A DNA stretch of 64,000 bases. It comes from Buxus sempervirens (Eukaryota > Streptophyta > Magnoliopsida > Buxales > Buxaceae). Shown here one piece after another: positions 10,975 to 21,252 of the stretch. The stretch is taken from assembly GCA_947561395.2 (NCBI GenBank), contig OX387185.1, forward strand, positions 36,994,213 to 37,058,212. Direction: 5' to 3'. Positions within the stretch are counted from its first letter, which is position 1, and every line of letters starts with the position of its first letter. Under the pieces are notes generated by a model. The model had not been told where the DNA came from. It saw nothing but the letters and a program-made list of their open reading frames with translations, and made no database searches. The translations under genes were made by a program, and so were the position numbers.

Positions 10975-11320
10975 GCCTATAAATAGAGGGCCTTTCCTCA
11001 AGCAAAAGGCCGCGAAAATTTGAAGTCCAAGGAGCTCCAAGAGAAGAGAGGAACCCCTGCTGCTCTGCTTGCTCAATCCAGGTAAGTCCTTTTTCCCTTT
11101 TATTTTCTGTCTTCAATTCTAGAAGTAATAGGATCTTCTCTATTGCTGTAGAATAAGGCCATCTCTTTTATCTTGTATTCCTAAACTTGTCTCTAAGTAC
11201 CTCAAGAGTCTCTCTAGCCGTAAAACGTGAAGAGAGAGCTAGGGGAAAGGGGAACAGGTGGATCCCTATAATAGAACCCCATATCTGTTTTTCTCCTTTT
11301 TTCTATAATAAAGCCTTTGA
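10975..11320 (+). mobile_element. LTR R/U5 segment with TATA box and splice donor
   Basis: TATAAATA at 10978-10985 is followed by a leader and CAG|GTAAGT at 11079-11086, then gtagaataaggcc and the block ctagccgtaaaacgtgaag. The same order and wording appear at 25161-25450 inside the solo LTR 21214-27237, so these are diverged copies of one LTR family. The segment ends abruptly at about 11320, where the signal-peptide exon duplication begins. Confidence 0.75.
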
Positions 11321-11547
11321 TTGTGCAGTAGAAACAACTATATAACCAATGTTCAGGACTACTTTATTGCATTCTAAACTCTTTCTCTCTCTCACACACA
11401 ATGGAGTGCCGCCAGCAACAACTTTCAGTTATCTTCATCCTTTTATTGCTTCTTGTGGCTACATGTTCTTTCTTTTGTCTTTTTGTTTGTTATATTGAAT
11501 TGAACATCTTTGGCCTATTTTACTTGAGATATATGAACAACAGTTGA
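11321..11547 (+). pseudogene. Promoter plus signal-peptide exon, copy 1
   Basis: A TATATAA box (about 11340) precedes a CT-rich leader and ATG at 11401. The frame encodes 48 aa starting MECRQQQLSVIFILLLLLVA, a clear secretory signal peptide, and then runs into intron-like sequence to TGA at 11545-11547. Copy 2 has ACAG|GT at the point where the two diverge; here it reads ACATGT, weakening the donor. A signal-peptide exon ending in phase 1 is typical of plant defensin-like secreted cysteine-rich peptides, but no mature-peptide exon is visible, so the family is uncertain. Confidence 0.55.
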
Positions 11548-11681
11548 TGTCCTGTGACTGTGATTCCTAGAAAGTAGTGCAAAAACCTAAGAACTTTATA
11601 GAAAATGCTAAAAAAAGAAATAAATTCAAGAAAATCGTTAGAATGTAGGTGCCACGTGGAGAGAAAAGAGCATTACGTTCC

Positions 11682-11740
11682 TTGTTTGTGTAGTATAAAC
11701 AGCTATATAAGCAATGTTCAAGACTACTTTCTTGCATTCT

Positions 11741-11791
<51 letters not shown>

Positions 11792-11890
11792 ATGGAGTGC
11801 CGCCAGCATCGACTTTCAGTTATCTTCATCCTTTTATTACTTCTCATGGCTACAGGTTCTTTCTTTTATCTTTTTGTTTGTTATATTTAA
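11682..11890 (+). pseudogene. Promoter plus signal-peptide exon, copy 2
   Basis: This is a near-identical copy of 11321-11500 with TATATAA, the same gcattctaaact leader, an expanded CT tract (11743-11782) and ATG at 11792. It encodes MECRQHRLSVIFILLLLLMA followed by ACAG|GTTCTTT, a possible phase-1 splice donor. If it is not spliced, the frame stops after 32 codons at TAA. No second exon encoding a cysteine-rich peptide was recognised before the AT-rich repeats at 12480. Confidence 0.55.
11743..11782. repeat. CT microsatellite in 5' leader
   Basis: About 20 CT units followed by (CA)n directly before the ATG at 11792. Copy 1 has only about 6 units at the same place, so the tract expanded after duplication. 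CT-rich leaders (Y patches) are common in plant core promoters. Confidence 0.9.
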
Positions 11891-12079
11891 CATAGAATTT
11901 TTGTAATTTGGTTGAATATGGATTATTTTGATAGTAGTATATAAAAAGTAGCGTCTTTCAGCTTTTATGAAAGTGTTAGAAGTAAAGGTAACTTACATTT
12001 CTATACCATCACCCCATCTTGAATTCGATCCTTATATTTGACTTATACATACAAAAATTAATAGATATATACATACACA

Positions 12080-12215
12080 CACATCCCGCTCTATCAAAAA
12101 TCATATTTTCAACTAATTTTGTTTTTGTAAATCTTGTTTTGTAGATTTCATCCATTTCTTTTTAGGTCTCCCTCTTGCATGCTTAGGCCCTTCAATATGC
12201 TTGCTCTCAAATCTT
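12080..12215 (-). mobile_element. RTE-type LINE 3' fragment
   Basis: The plus-strand text tatcaaaaatcatattttcaact..ttttgtaaatcttg..gatttcatccat...tttttaggtct matches 49685-49790 next to the RTE-like LINE in the Rab5 intron. It is a short antisense fragment of the same family with no coding capacity. Confidence 0.6.
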
Positions 12216-12370
12216 GTCTGATGATGATACACACATACATATTATGGTTAGATTTTTCTGCTACAATGCTTCAAACAGAGAGATATTTCAGGTTCATGCT
12301 TTAGTTATTGTGTGCGCATATATTAAAAACTCACACACACATTTCATGAGCCTGCACTATTTATTAGTTC

Positions 12371-12475
12371 AAAGTTCAAGCTAATAAATAAGCAATGCTC
12401 AAGGCCACTCTCTTGCATTTTCATTTCTACCTTTCTCTTTCAATGGTGTGGCCAACGTCTGCTTTTGGTTTTTCC
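12371..12475 (+). pseudogene. Promoter plus signal-peptide exon, diverged copy 3
   Basis: The block aataagcaatgctcaaggccactctcttgcatttt matches the leader of copies 1 and 2. The ATG at 12443 starts MVWPTSAFGFSFLLL, a hydrophobic start that has drifted from copies 1 and 2. It runs straight into the AT microsatellite. This is the most decayed of the three copies. Confidence 0.45.
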
Positions 12476-12561
12476 TTCCTCCTCTTGTATATATATACAT
12501 ATATCTATATGCATATATAGATATATTATACATTGATATAATATTGTAGATATTATATAAC

Positions 12562-12617
<56 letters not shown>

Positions 12618-12737
12618 GTTATGTGACACATATATGCATATATAAGGCAGAGTACCATCTAGTAAGCCGGGGGGGGGGGGGGGGGGGTATCCCCCAGATG
12701 AATACAAGCCTTTAGGTGTCCCCAAAAAAATGCCCCA
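12476..12737. repeat. AT microsatellite and G homopolymer
   Basis: An AT repeat spans about 12563-12612 (about 25 units), followed by a G19 run at 12669-12687. A C18 run at 12774-12791 lies about 90 bp further on, so the two could pair. Length is likely unreliable in any assembly. Confidence 0.85.
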
Positions 12738-13031
12738 AAATATGGTAAGGGTACCCCTTGTAAAACTAAGGTACCCCCCCCCCCCCCCCCCAATGGAAAA
12801 TGAAGGTACACCCCCTTATACCGAAGGTACCCCAAGTAAAAATTATTAATGAACATCAACACGCAAATGTTCCTTTTAATGCTCGCGCATTATTTGTCTT
12901 TTTAGCTGAAACGTTCGCGCGTTGGAGATTAACGTCCGCGCGTTTTCGTTTGTTAGTAATTCCTTCTTGGGGGTACCTTCGCCTTACCTATAGGGTACCT
13001 TAATATTATTTTGGGGGTACCTATTGGGTAC
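12738..13031. repeat. GGTACC foldback unit, copy 1
   Basis: The left part has taagggtacccc-type words in one orientation and the right part has ggggtaccttaatattattttgggg in the opposite orientation. The centre has gcgcg/cgttcgcgcg hairpin words. The unit is repeated almost base for base at about 13597-13872. It has terminal inverted-repeat character but no TSD could be fixed because of the C18 run and flanking low complexity. Confidence 0.7.
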
Positions 13032-13560
13032 CTTAATATATACATTTGTACATGTACACATGTATATGTTGTTGTACGTGTACATTTACATACATGTGTA
13101 CACGTATATACATGTACATGTGTACACATATACAAATGTACATACATGTGTACACACATGTATACGCAGGTATACATGTGTCCACATACACACACGTACA
13201 TGCATATGTACACACATATATGTAGTTGTACGTGTACATGTGTACGTACACATGTACACACATGTACATTATGTGTAGACACGAGTACATGTGTGCACAT
13301 GTGCACGTGTATACATGTGCACACATGTACATCCATCTGTACACACATGTACATGTGTACACAACATACATGTACTTGGGTACACATATGGACATTTTTT
13401 TATATATATACACAAATATATATTTTATATATGTGTGTATTTTTTATGTATACACATATACAAATATTTAAAATTGTTAATACACAACATAATGGTATAT
13501 CTATATATATTTAATATGTACATATATACATAGTGTGTGTATGTATATACACACAAACAC
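13032..13560. repeat. Long alternating purine-pyrimidine tract (TG/CA/TA), Z-DNA prone
   Basis: About 360 bp (13032-13395) is almost entirely made of tgtaca, acatgt, tacacg and cacatg words; AT-richer alternation follows to about 13560. It sits exactly between the two GGTACC foldback units. Open frames on both strands (up to 167 codons) are Cys/Thr/His/Val-rich because of the dinucleotide alternation and are not genes. Confidence 0.85.
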
Positions 13561-13872
13561 ACACATGGAAGATTAAGGTACACCCCCAAAAAAACAAAAT
13601 ATGGTAAGGGTACCCCCTGTAAAACAGAGGTACTCCCTATATACCATTAAGGTACACCCCCTTATACCGAAGGTACCCCATGTAAAAATTATTAATGAAC
13701 TTCAACGCGCGAACGTTTCCTTTTAACGTTTGCGCGTTATTTGTCTTTTTAGCTGAGACGTTCGCGCGTTGGAGATTAACGTCCGCGTGTTTTCATTTGT
13801 TAGTAATTCCTTCTTGGGGGTACCTTTGCCTTACCTATAGGGTACCTTAATATTATTTTGGGGGTACCTATG
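13561..13872. repeat. GGTACC foldback unit, copy 2
   Basis: This copy of 12738-13031 shares aatatggtaagggtacccc, accgaaggtacccca.gtaaaaattattaatgaac, gcgcgttatttgtctttttagctga, ttcgcgcgttggagattaacgtccgcg and ttcttgggggtacctt.gcctta. It lacks the C18 run, which therefore expanded in copy 1. Centre arms caacgcgcgaacgtt and aacgtttgcgcgtt pair well. Confidence 0.75.
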
Positions 13873-14750
13873 TTTTATTTGGGGTACCCATCCATTATTT
13901 GGCGTCATACTTGTGGCTACCGCAAGGCATCATTGGGGGGTACCTTTGGCTTATTTGGTGATGTACCTTAGGCTTATTTGGTGTGGACCTTGGTCTTATT
14001 TCTTGGGGTACCCAACTCTATACCCAGGGGATAGATAAGCTTGTTTGGGGTGGGGGGTCGTACATTGGTGTGATCAGGGGGGTACCTGAGCCATTTTCCA
14101 AAGGGTGCCTTGGTATTGTTTTGGGGGGAGTACCAAATGTATAGCATATATAAAATACATATGTATATATATATATATATACATATATATTTGTACATTT
14201 AAATATACATATATATATTATATATGTATAGAAATGTTTAGATTAATAGCATTAAAACTTAATATAAATACATGAAACGCCCAAACTTCCATGCTGATGT
14301 ATGCACGTTAAGCACAGAGTCCACATTTGCCTCTAACGGTCGGGCGTTCACGTTAACATGCGCGCTTTTGTATTTGAAATGTTTCCTAATTAAGGATCTT
14401 CATGGGGGTACCTTCAGATTATGTATGGGGATCCTTTGTCAAACTTTGGGGTACCTCGATCAAACATGGGGGTATTGGTGCTTTCTTCATGGCGTTACGT
14501 TTCGGAAAACTTTGCGCTATACCTTGGGCTTAAGAGTGGGGTACCTTGGCCTTATTTTGGGAGTACTCAGATTTATATATATTGAAGCTTCAAAAATTAA
14601 TTTGCATATGTTACATGAATCACATTCATAAAGTGACATGAATATTATAAACTCTCACATCATTCAATTCCTTTCCCATGATTTGTAGACACATTATTAT
14701 ATCATAATAATGTACATATTATAATACAGCAAGTCGCTGTTTCATCAGTG
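13873..14750. repeat. Degenerate GGTACC repeats and AT-rich spacer
   Basis: GGTACC-containing words continue in one orientation (gggggtaccttt, ggggtaccca, ggggtacctga) to about 14130 and again at 14405-14560. An AT-rich stretch with tatata runs lies between (14140-14270). A 119-codon open frame here has no recognisable domain. Confidence 0.6.
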
Positions 14751-14873
14751 TTAGGTTCATGAGTAATCGGAACATGACGATTAAGCATGCGATTAATCTA
14801 CTGATTTTTACGACCAATCGTGCGGCCGTATGTATTATTTGTATTCGTGCACGCGAGGGTTTTTGTTTGGGGG

Positions 14874-14881
14874 TATAAATA
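14874..14881 (+). promoter_or_regulatory. Candidate TATA box of the plant-transposon-protein gene
   Basis: TATAAATAGAGGG lies about 430 bp upstream of the chosen ATG at 15311. A good donor ctg|gtaagc at 15093 suggests a 5' UTR intron. The surrounding 14756-15000 is rich in the palindromic word gattaatc, which recurs at 20340-20560 on the far side of the FAR1-like gene. Confidence 0.5.
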
Positions 14882-15310
14882 GAGGGTTTCGCTCCACTTC
14901 GTACTCACGATTAATCTAGGGTTTCCTACGCATGGGTCCCCTTATTCCACTGTTTTCCTACTGCCTATCGCCTCCAAATAACGATTAATCTACGATATCT
15001 TATACATATTTCCCCTTCTTCCAGGGTTCTCCAAGTCTCTAGCCAAATATACAGTTTGGCTCCACCAAGTTTCCACTGTGCATCGTGACCACTGGTAAGC
15101 TCTGAAATTATTCATTTGTCATTTATATTTGACACAAATACCCTTGTGTTCCAATCCAACCCTTGTCAAAGTTATAAGAGTGGACTTTTCCCATTGTTGT
15201 TTCTACTGACCTTTCTACTTGTGTTACTATTCCTCAATTCCAAGCAAGAAATATTTCTGCTCTCTTCTGTCGACTTGTTTTGTTTTTTTGTTTATTTATT
15301 TTTCAAAATC

Positions 15311-16606
15311 ATGCCTAGAACAAAGAATGCTAGCATGGGCCATAAGAGGAGAAAGGCTAGAACTCCTGCACCTGTAAGTCCCTCATCACCTTCCGGCTCT
15401 TATTACAGCCCTTCTGAGACAAAGGAACCCAATCCCTCTCAGTATACCATCCACAGGGAGCCTTATTCTTCTGATAATTCATCGTCTGGACCTTCTCAAG
15501 CTGAGCAGATTTGGCAGCAACCCTTGATTGTTGAAAAACCGGTTGTTAGATCATGTTTAGCACCATATGGTATTGTACAAATTCTGGAAGCTGTTGGTTG
15601 GCCCGGCATTCTAGATTGGCGAGATGCTGCCAACTCCTCGATTGTTGCTCAACTTTACACCGGATCCCGTAACTTGTCCACCCCTCCTTTTCATGAGCCT
15701 ACATTTAAGATCAAAGTGGCAGACTTTACCTATACTGTCACACCTGACTTGATAAGTGATGTAATGGGCATACCTAGATTAGAGGTTCGTTTCCTGAACC
15801 CACCAACGCAAGAGGAACTTGCTGAGGCCACTCGATGTCTGTGTGGGATTGATGCACCATGGAAAAAGACAGTGCTTCCAGCTAATCAGCTCTTCCCTAG
15901 GTATAGAATACTCCATCTCATCTTCACGTTCAATGTCTATCCTAGGTGCAGTAATAAGTTCGAGCTGACCAAGGCCATGGTTGTCCTTCTCTACCGCCTC
16001 GTTACTCGGACGCGTCTTTGTCTGCCCACATTCATTTGCAGACATATATGTCAAGTTGTCCATTCATCTGATCACAGAGCCCTTCCATTTGCCTATCTTA
16101 TGACCAAGATTGGGATGAGGTTTGGTTTACGTGGACCTCTTGATTCCGTGGTTCGTTCAAACCCTTTTTCAAAGATGAATCTAAATCAAATGCAACTTGC
16201 ACCTTTGCACCACCACCGTCACGTAGATCATAGATTTGGAGCATCAAGGGAGCACCAATAGCAGCCACAAAGAGAGGAAGCAGAGCTAGCACGACCTTCC
16301 TCATCATTGCATCCTGGTCCAACCACTTCTCAACCGAGCTTTTTCAAGACATATTCACGACATGGACCATCGTCAGAAGTCTTTCGTAGGCTTAGCCAAG
16401 ACATTTGAGAGATTCGAGAGGATTTTGGCAATCTACGACATGATTTTGGAATGTTTCAGGAATCTATCACTCATGAAGTTGGTGGACTGAAGAAGCTAGT
16501 CAAGAAAGACATGAAGATAGTGACTCATCTCTTCACTTGCTCGAGTCAGCAGAATCCATCCCTTCCACCACTTCCCAGGTCTGATGACGATGACATTGCA
16601 CCGTAG
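15311..16606 (+). pseudogene. Putative plant transposon protein (Transposase_32-type domain), two internal stops
   Basis: An open frame reads to TAG at 16259-16261, and the same frame continues past it and past a TGA near 16408 to TAG at 16604-16606, so two nonsense changes split one ancestral frame of about 430 codons. I chose ATG 15311 (MPRTKNASMGHKRRKAR, a basic start) over the upstream ATG at 15116, whose added 65 residues are hydrophobic and look like leader sequence. The core at about residues 75-280 reads LDWRDAANSSIVAQLYTGSR, VADFTYTVTPDLISDVMGIP, LPANQLFPRYRILHLIFTFN and LPFAYLMTKIGMRFG. This is the pattern of the 'putative plant transposon protein' domain (recalled as Pfam Transposase_32). 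The tail has a predicted coiled coil and an acidic end (DDDD). Its biochemical role is not established. It is convergent with the FAR1-like gene at 17847-20024. Confidence 0.75.
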
Positions 16607-17846
16607 TGTGCTGATTTTAGACGTACTTCTATGTTTTGAATATAAATGTATTTATCTCAACGCAACTCAGATGTATAAAATGTTTTGTTTTCATACAGTA
16701 AAAGTATTTGTAATTACAGCATCATAATCCTCTGTTGTTTACATTTGGTATAACTTTGTCCATAAGTCTACTCCAAATCAGTTCCTTCTTTGAAAAGATG
16801 ATTGGCGATGTTCCGTAGGCTTCATTTGGGGGCTACCTAAGGCATCATTGGGGGTAGTGCCTGAGGACAAAGGCATAATTACAGGGAACAAAGTGGTACG
16901 TTAAGAAGTAGGAATCAGTTCCTTCTTTGGGGTGTAGCTAATTGTTATTTTGGCAAGTATTTGGGGGGCACAGAAATTAAACCTATGACTTGCAAGAGGA
17001 ACAACACTATTTATGAATTACTCATGCACATTTAAAAAACACATGCAACAATGACTAGCAAGACGCTCTGAAAATATTAACCAATTAATAAAACTAAATA
17101 ATTAACTCAAAATTGCGATTCTTATTTCACCGGAAGTATACATTCTGTACATACACAGCCATGTATAATCACAAAAAATGGACACTTACATTGCACTACA
17201 AAAACAATATAATTACAAGACTAACACTGTCATCGCATTCAATATACACAATTCACTCCCCCTTTTTTGTCATAGCTATATACAAAAGAATCACAAAACT
17301 TCGGGGAAATGACCTAAATCTCCTTCTTGACGAAATAAGCTCTCATCTTCACTATAAACTCCTGGAGATCTCCCTACAGTAGAGTTTAAACATGAGGCAA
17401 ATTGATTCTGGCCAACAGTATTCCTTGAGTTGGATTCTTGGAATATGTTTGGATTGATTGATCCCTGAAATTAATGGAATGTCATTGCAAAGCATTGAAA
17501 TTCTTTACAAAATATTGAAGAGTTGGATCTTGTAGAAAATATACCTGCAGTAGCTGTGTGTAAGTACCAGATTGTTGGAATGGAGACAAAATTGCAAATT
17601 CAGCCATAAGATATGTTCTTGATTACATTTCCGTTGCCACTCCATCTGTTCGAAACTGATGAGAGGCCTATGGAATAGATATAATTCATAAAAAATCAAA
17701 AAGTAACCCATAAAACCATAAACATGATATGATAAAACAAATACATTAGTATGAGGCAAGTATTATACCATCGGCTCACTCCATCCAAAGCTTTGACTTA
17801 CATATTGTGTTTGTGGTGGAGTTTGAGTGTGAATTGTATTTGCCGT
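16607..17846. other. Intergenic between convergent gene fossils
   Basis: A few words related to the GGTACC family occur at 16815-16990 (gggggctacctaaggcatcattgggggta). The rest is AT-rich with no recognisable gene. The C-terminal part of the FAR1-like protein may extend a little below 17847 in another frame (17798-17998). Confidence 0.5.
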
Positions 17847-20024
17847 TTAAGGTGGTACGTCATGGTTCCTCTTCCTCTTTGGAGCCCTTTCTGAAAAATG
17901 TTTTGGTCGACGTCCACTACGACATCGACCTGGCTTCCTCTTAAGTCCAACAACATTAATTGGAATATTTTCAGATAAATTCTCTCCTTCATTCCCATCC
18001 ACTATGCTTGGAGGCTTGTTCTTCAGCACATTTCCAACTTCGATCATTAAAACAGCCAGCCCTTGTGCAACGCATTCATATGCTTCAACAGTTTCGGTGG
18101 CAATTGCTGATAATTTAACGGCATTATGGCAAAGTTCTCTGTACCGTTTAACCATGGACAACTTTGCCACTTCCTCATTTGACAAACGACTATCACTTGT
18201 GCTGCAACCCTTTGCATCCTTTGTCCACCTCTTTAATATGTATTGACTTAGGATCCTCTTAATATTTCGCATGTCAAGTACTTTGAGTGCATGGCTACAC
18301 AAAATCCCAACAAATTCAAACTTATTGCAATTGCATTTCAACATATTATCCTCAGTGCTAATTGTAATAACATGCCCTCGAGGATATCAAATAAGCTAAC
18401 TTTATACATTATGGATGTCTCAGTCTGTGAAGTCTCATTAACAACAAGATTCTAAGCTTTTGCATATTCCGATTGAAACATCTCAACTAGCTTCGGTGTA
18501 TATACCTCCCTTGCATGCTTCAATATGATGATTTCTGCCATCATTCTTGGAATACGTTGGCTCATATTATAATTGTCTTCCTGTTCGTTGTAACGGATAT
18601 CATCCAAAAGCCTTGAAAAATGCTGGAAAAACCACGAGACATCCATGTTGTACTTCGTGTATTTCTTTAACCGGCTATTGAAGCTTTCACTCAGTTGGGT
18701 TCTTCATGTCAACACAAAAGATAGTTCTTCCATATACAAGGGCCCATTTCTCCTTTATCTTAAATATGCCCTTCAACTACTCATTGTCTTCGAGATGGTA
18801 TTTTTTAATCATTGCATCCCACGCTTCCAAGAACTCAGCCTCTTCCTCGTAATCATATATACACCAATTGGAATCAGATGAAAATGAGGTTCTCGTTTGG
18901 AATACGTGACCGATATGCTTCAATGAATTTTGGTGCAAATGCCATACACATAACCGATTATAGGTGTTCGGCAAAACAAATGCAACTGCAGCTGACATAG
19001 CTGCATCTTGGTCTGTCAAGATGGTAACTGGCATTTTCCCATTCATTGCCTTTATAAATGTTTCGAACAACCACACAAAGGATGTCTTCGTCTCATCATA
19101 AAGCAATGCAGCTCCAAACACTACCATACGTTTGTGATGGTTGACTCCAATTAATGGTGCACATGGCCTTTGAACTTCATTTGTCCTATAAGTGGTATCA
19201 AAGCAAACGACATCTCCAAAATTATTGTAGACTTCTTGCATCTTCCGATCAACCCAGAAGAAGTTTGTTATTTCATTGTTGTCATCAACTTATACAGCAT
19301 AAAAGAAAGACGGATCCTCCTTCAGTTGTCCTTCAAAATAAATTAATAATTTTGATCCGTCTCCTACTTTCATTGCTCTCCATCTGTCACGCATCTGGTT
19401 CTTATGGTCAATAGGTAGGAAGCCCAAATTCTCTCTTCCGCCGGCTTCTCTACCCATGAACTCAAAAGCATGCTTTGGTCGTATGCCACTGCTTTCTGCT
19501 AATAGAATTTCTGCTAATTGCGCCTTTGTAACTTTCCTCTGTGAAGGTTGCATGTGGGCCTTTCTTGGGGTAACAACCTCGTGATTATGCTCGTCCTCAA
19601 AGCTCAGTACAAAATACATGCCATTGTCTTTAGCTTTCACACTCATGTGTGCCAAACAACCCGTACGTGTTTCCTTTTTAGGGTTCTTCACATCTTTATC
19701 CCGTTTGTCTGTTCCCTTCTTCCCTTCTTTATAGCAACAAAACTTCCTAGACAACTCCTTACCATCTTTCCAACTTTTATATCTCGAACTCTTTCGAATA
19801 CTGAAGCCCTTGTGTGCTGCACAAGCATTATAAAATTTATACGCTTCTTCAGTAGATGTGAACTCCATTCCCACGGATGGCCTCAAATTTTGAGTATGCC
19901 CTTCGCCGTCGACGAATCTTAGCGCTCTTGAAACTCTAGACACTGTATTTATATCCTCTATATCATTACTGACCTCATCTCCACTTAGTTGCTCACTTCC
20001 ACTTGTAGAAATGACTTGATCCAT
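17847..20024 (-). pseudogene. FAR1/FHY3-related (MULE transposase-derived) protein gene, disrupted
   Basis: From ATG at 20022-20024 the domains follow the FAR1 family order. The FAR1 DNA-binding domain lies in 19290-20024 (EEAYKFYNACAAHKGFSIRK, TGCLAHMSVK, EHNHEVVTP). The MULE transposase domain lies in 18777-19241 (VCFDTTYRTN, PLIGVNHHKRMVVFGAALLYDE, TILTDQDAAMSAAV, NRLCVWHLHQN). A SWIM zinc finger (CNC...GILCSHALKV) in 17847-18344 is followed by a basic tail (KRKPGRCRSGRRPKHF). Breaks: TAA where Gln is expected at about 19288; TAG for Trp at about 18777; a frameshift near 18705; a stop at 18452; a frameshift near 18385. The frame is otherwise easily followed, so inactivation is recent. It could be a transposon gene or a dead domesticated paralogue. 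Family members act in the nucleus as DNA-binding regulators or transposases. Confidence 0.9.
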
Positions 20025-20569
20025 TTGTCCCTATAACATAAAACATATATTCCACTTAGAATTTCATACTAATAATAATATATAGTACCCATGAACATCA
20101 CCGGGTAACCATTCTCTTCAACCATGTGCCAAGTTGGTGTATTTTGAGGACTTATTACAAAACTTGATTACGTCGGAATAATTTCTTAGTACCTTAGACA
20201 CATGGTACCTACGAATTATTTTTACAGTACGCCAAGGGTACAAAAGTGGTACATAAGTTTTGGACCTTCTTCATCCCCATAGGTTTGGTTAAAATAAGAT
20301 AGAATATACTGGCAAAAAATAAAGTAAAAAAAAAAGACCAAACATGTCTGTGCAATTAGCCCAGCGATTAATCGTGAGATCCGCAATTAGAATTCTAAGA
20401 GACGGATTTTCCATGATTAGGACCCATGACTAATCGCCAAGTCAAGATTAGGTCTCGCGATTAATCCCAAGATTAATCGCAACCTTCCCGATTAACTTTC
20501 TAGAGAACATGAAGTCTCTGTTTCATCATGATTACAACCCAGGATTAATCGGTGCTAGGCGATTTGGGG
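20025..20569. other. Upstream region of the FAR1-like gene, rich in GATTAATC words
   Basis: Between 20350 and 20560 the palindromic word gattaatc and variants (gattagga, gactaatcg) recur at least eight times. The same wording occurs at 14756-15000, upstream of the plant-transposon-protein gene. The two genes therefore share promoter-side repeats, which fits membership of one element. No gene was seen here. Confidence 0.5.
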
Positions 20570-21150
20570 TACCTACGAAAATTTATAGGGGTACCTATGC
20601 CTTATTTTGGGGATACCTAAGGATTAATTTAGGGTACCTAGGGCATAATTGGCGGTTTTTTGGTGGGTACCTATAGGTTCTTATGGTGTGTACCTAAGGC
20701 TTAATTGGGGTGTACCTTACATTTATTCGGTGGGTACCTAAGGCTTGTTCGGTGGTGGTAATGGCTTATTTGACGCTGTTTATTTCTGGGGGTACCTAAG
20801 GTTAATTTTGGGGTGCTTAATTGTTAATTTTGGGGGTACCTAATTCTTATTTGACAAGTCTTTTTGTGGGGTTTATGAGTGCTAAATGGGGTTACCCAAG
20901 GCTTATTTGGGAGGGTTTTTTTTTTTACAGGTACCTAAGGGTTGTCCTCGGGTGTACCTAAGGCTAAATATGCATGTACCTTAGTCTTAAAGGGGATGTA
21001 CCTTAGGCTTAATTGGGGGTACCTATTACTTAATTGGTTGAATCGTAATTACAAATTTATTATCTCCCTTTATTTCTGAATTTTTTTTAAGTACCCCAGG
21101 TGTATCATTGGGGTACCTAAGGTCTCATTTTGAGGATACCACATGGTACC
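20570..21150. repeat. GGTACC minisatellite-like array
   Basis: About 15 copies of a degenerate unit of 22-40 bp, consensus ggggtacctaaggcttaatt, most in one orientation, including ggggtaccttacatttattcgg and gggggtacctaattcttattt. The same unit fills the MITE at 44809-45345 and the stretch 12738-14560. Single-base variants change or remove the KpnI-like core in some copies. Confidence 0.8.
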
Positions 21151-21252
21151 CTATCGATGTGTGGCAGCGCGGCGTAATTCGCCCGACCATTATTTGCATT
21201 TATTTAAGGTTCCTGTAGACACCCCAAATTGCACAGTAAAAATGATCAATAA

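Noticed and set aside
13011-13533. Overlapping Cys/His-rich open frames up to 167 codons
   Set aside because: Composition is fully explained by alternating TG/CA/TA dinucleotides; open on both strands.
15116-15310. Upstream ATG at 15116 as the start of the plant-transposon-protein gene
   Set aside because: It adds a hydrophobic, low-similarity stretch just after a likely 5' UTR intron donor; ATG 15311 begins with the basic segment expected.
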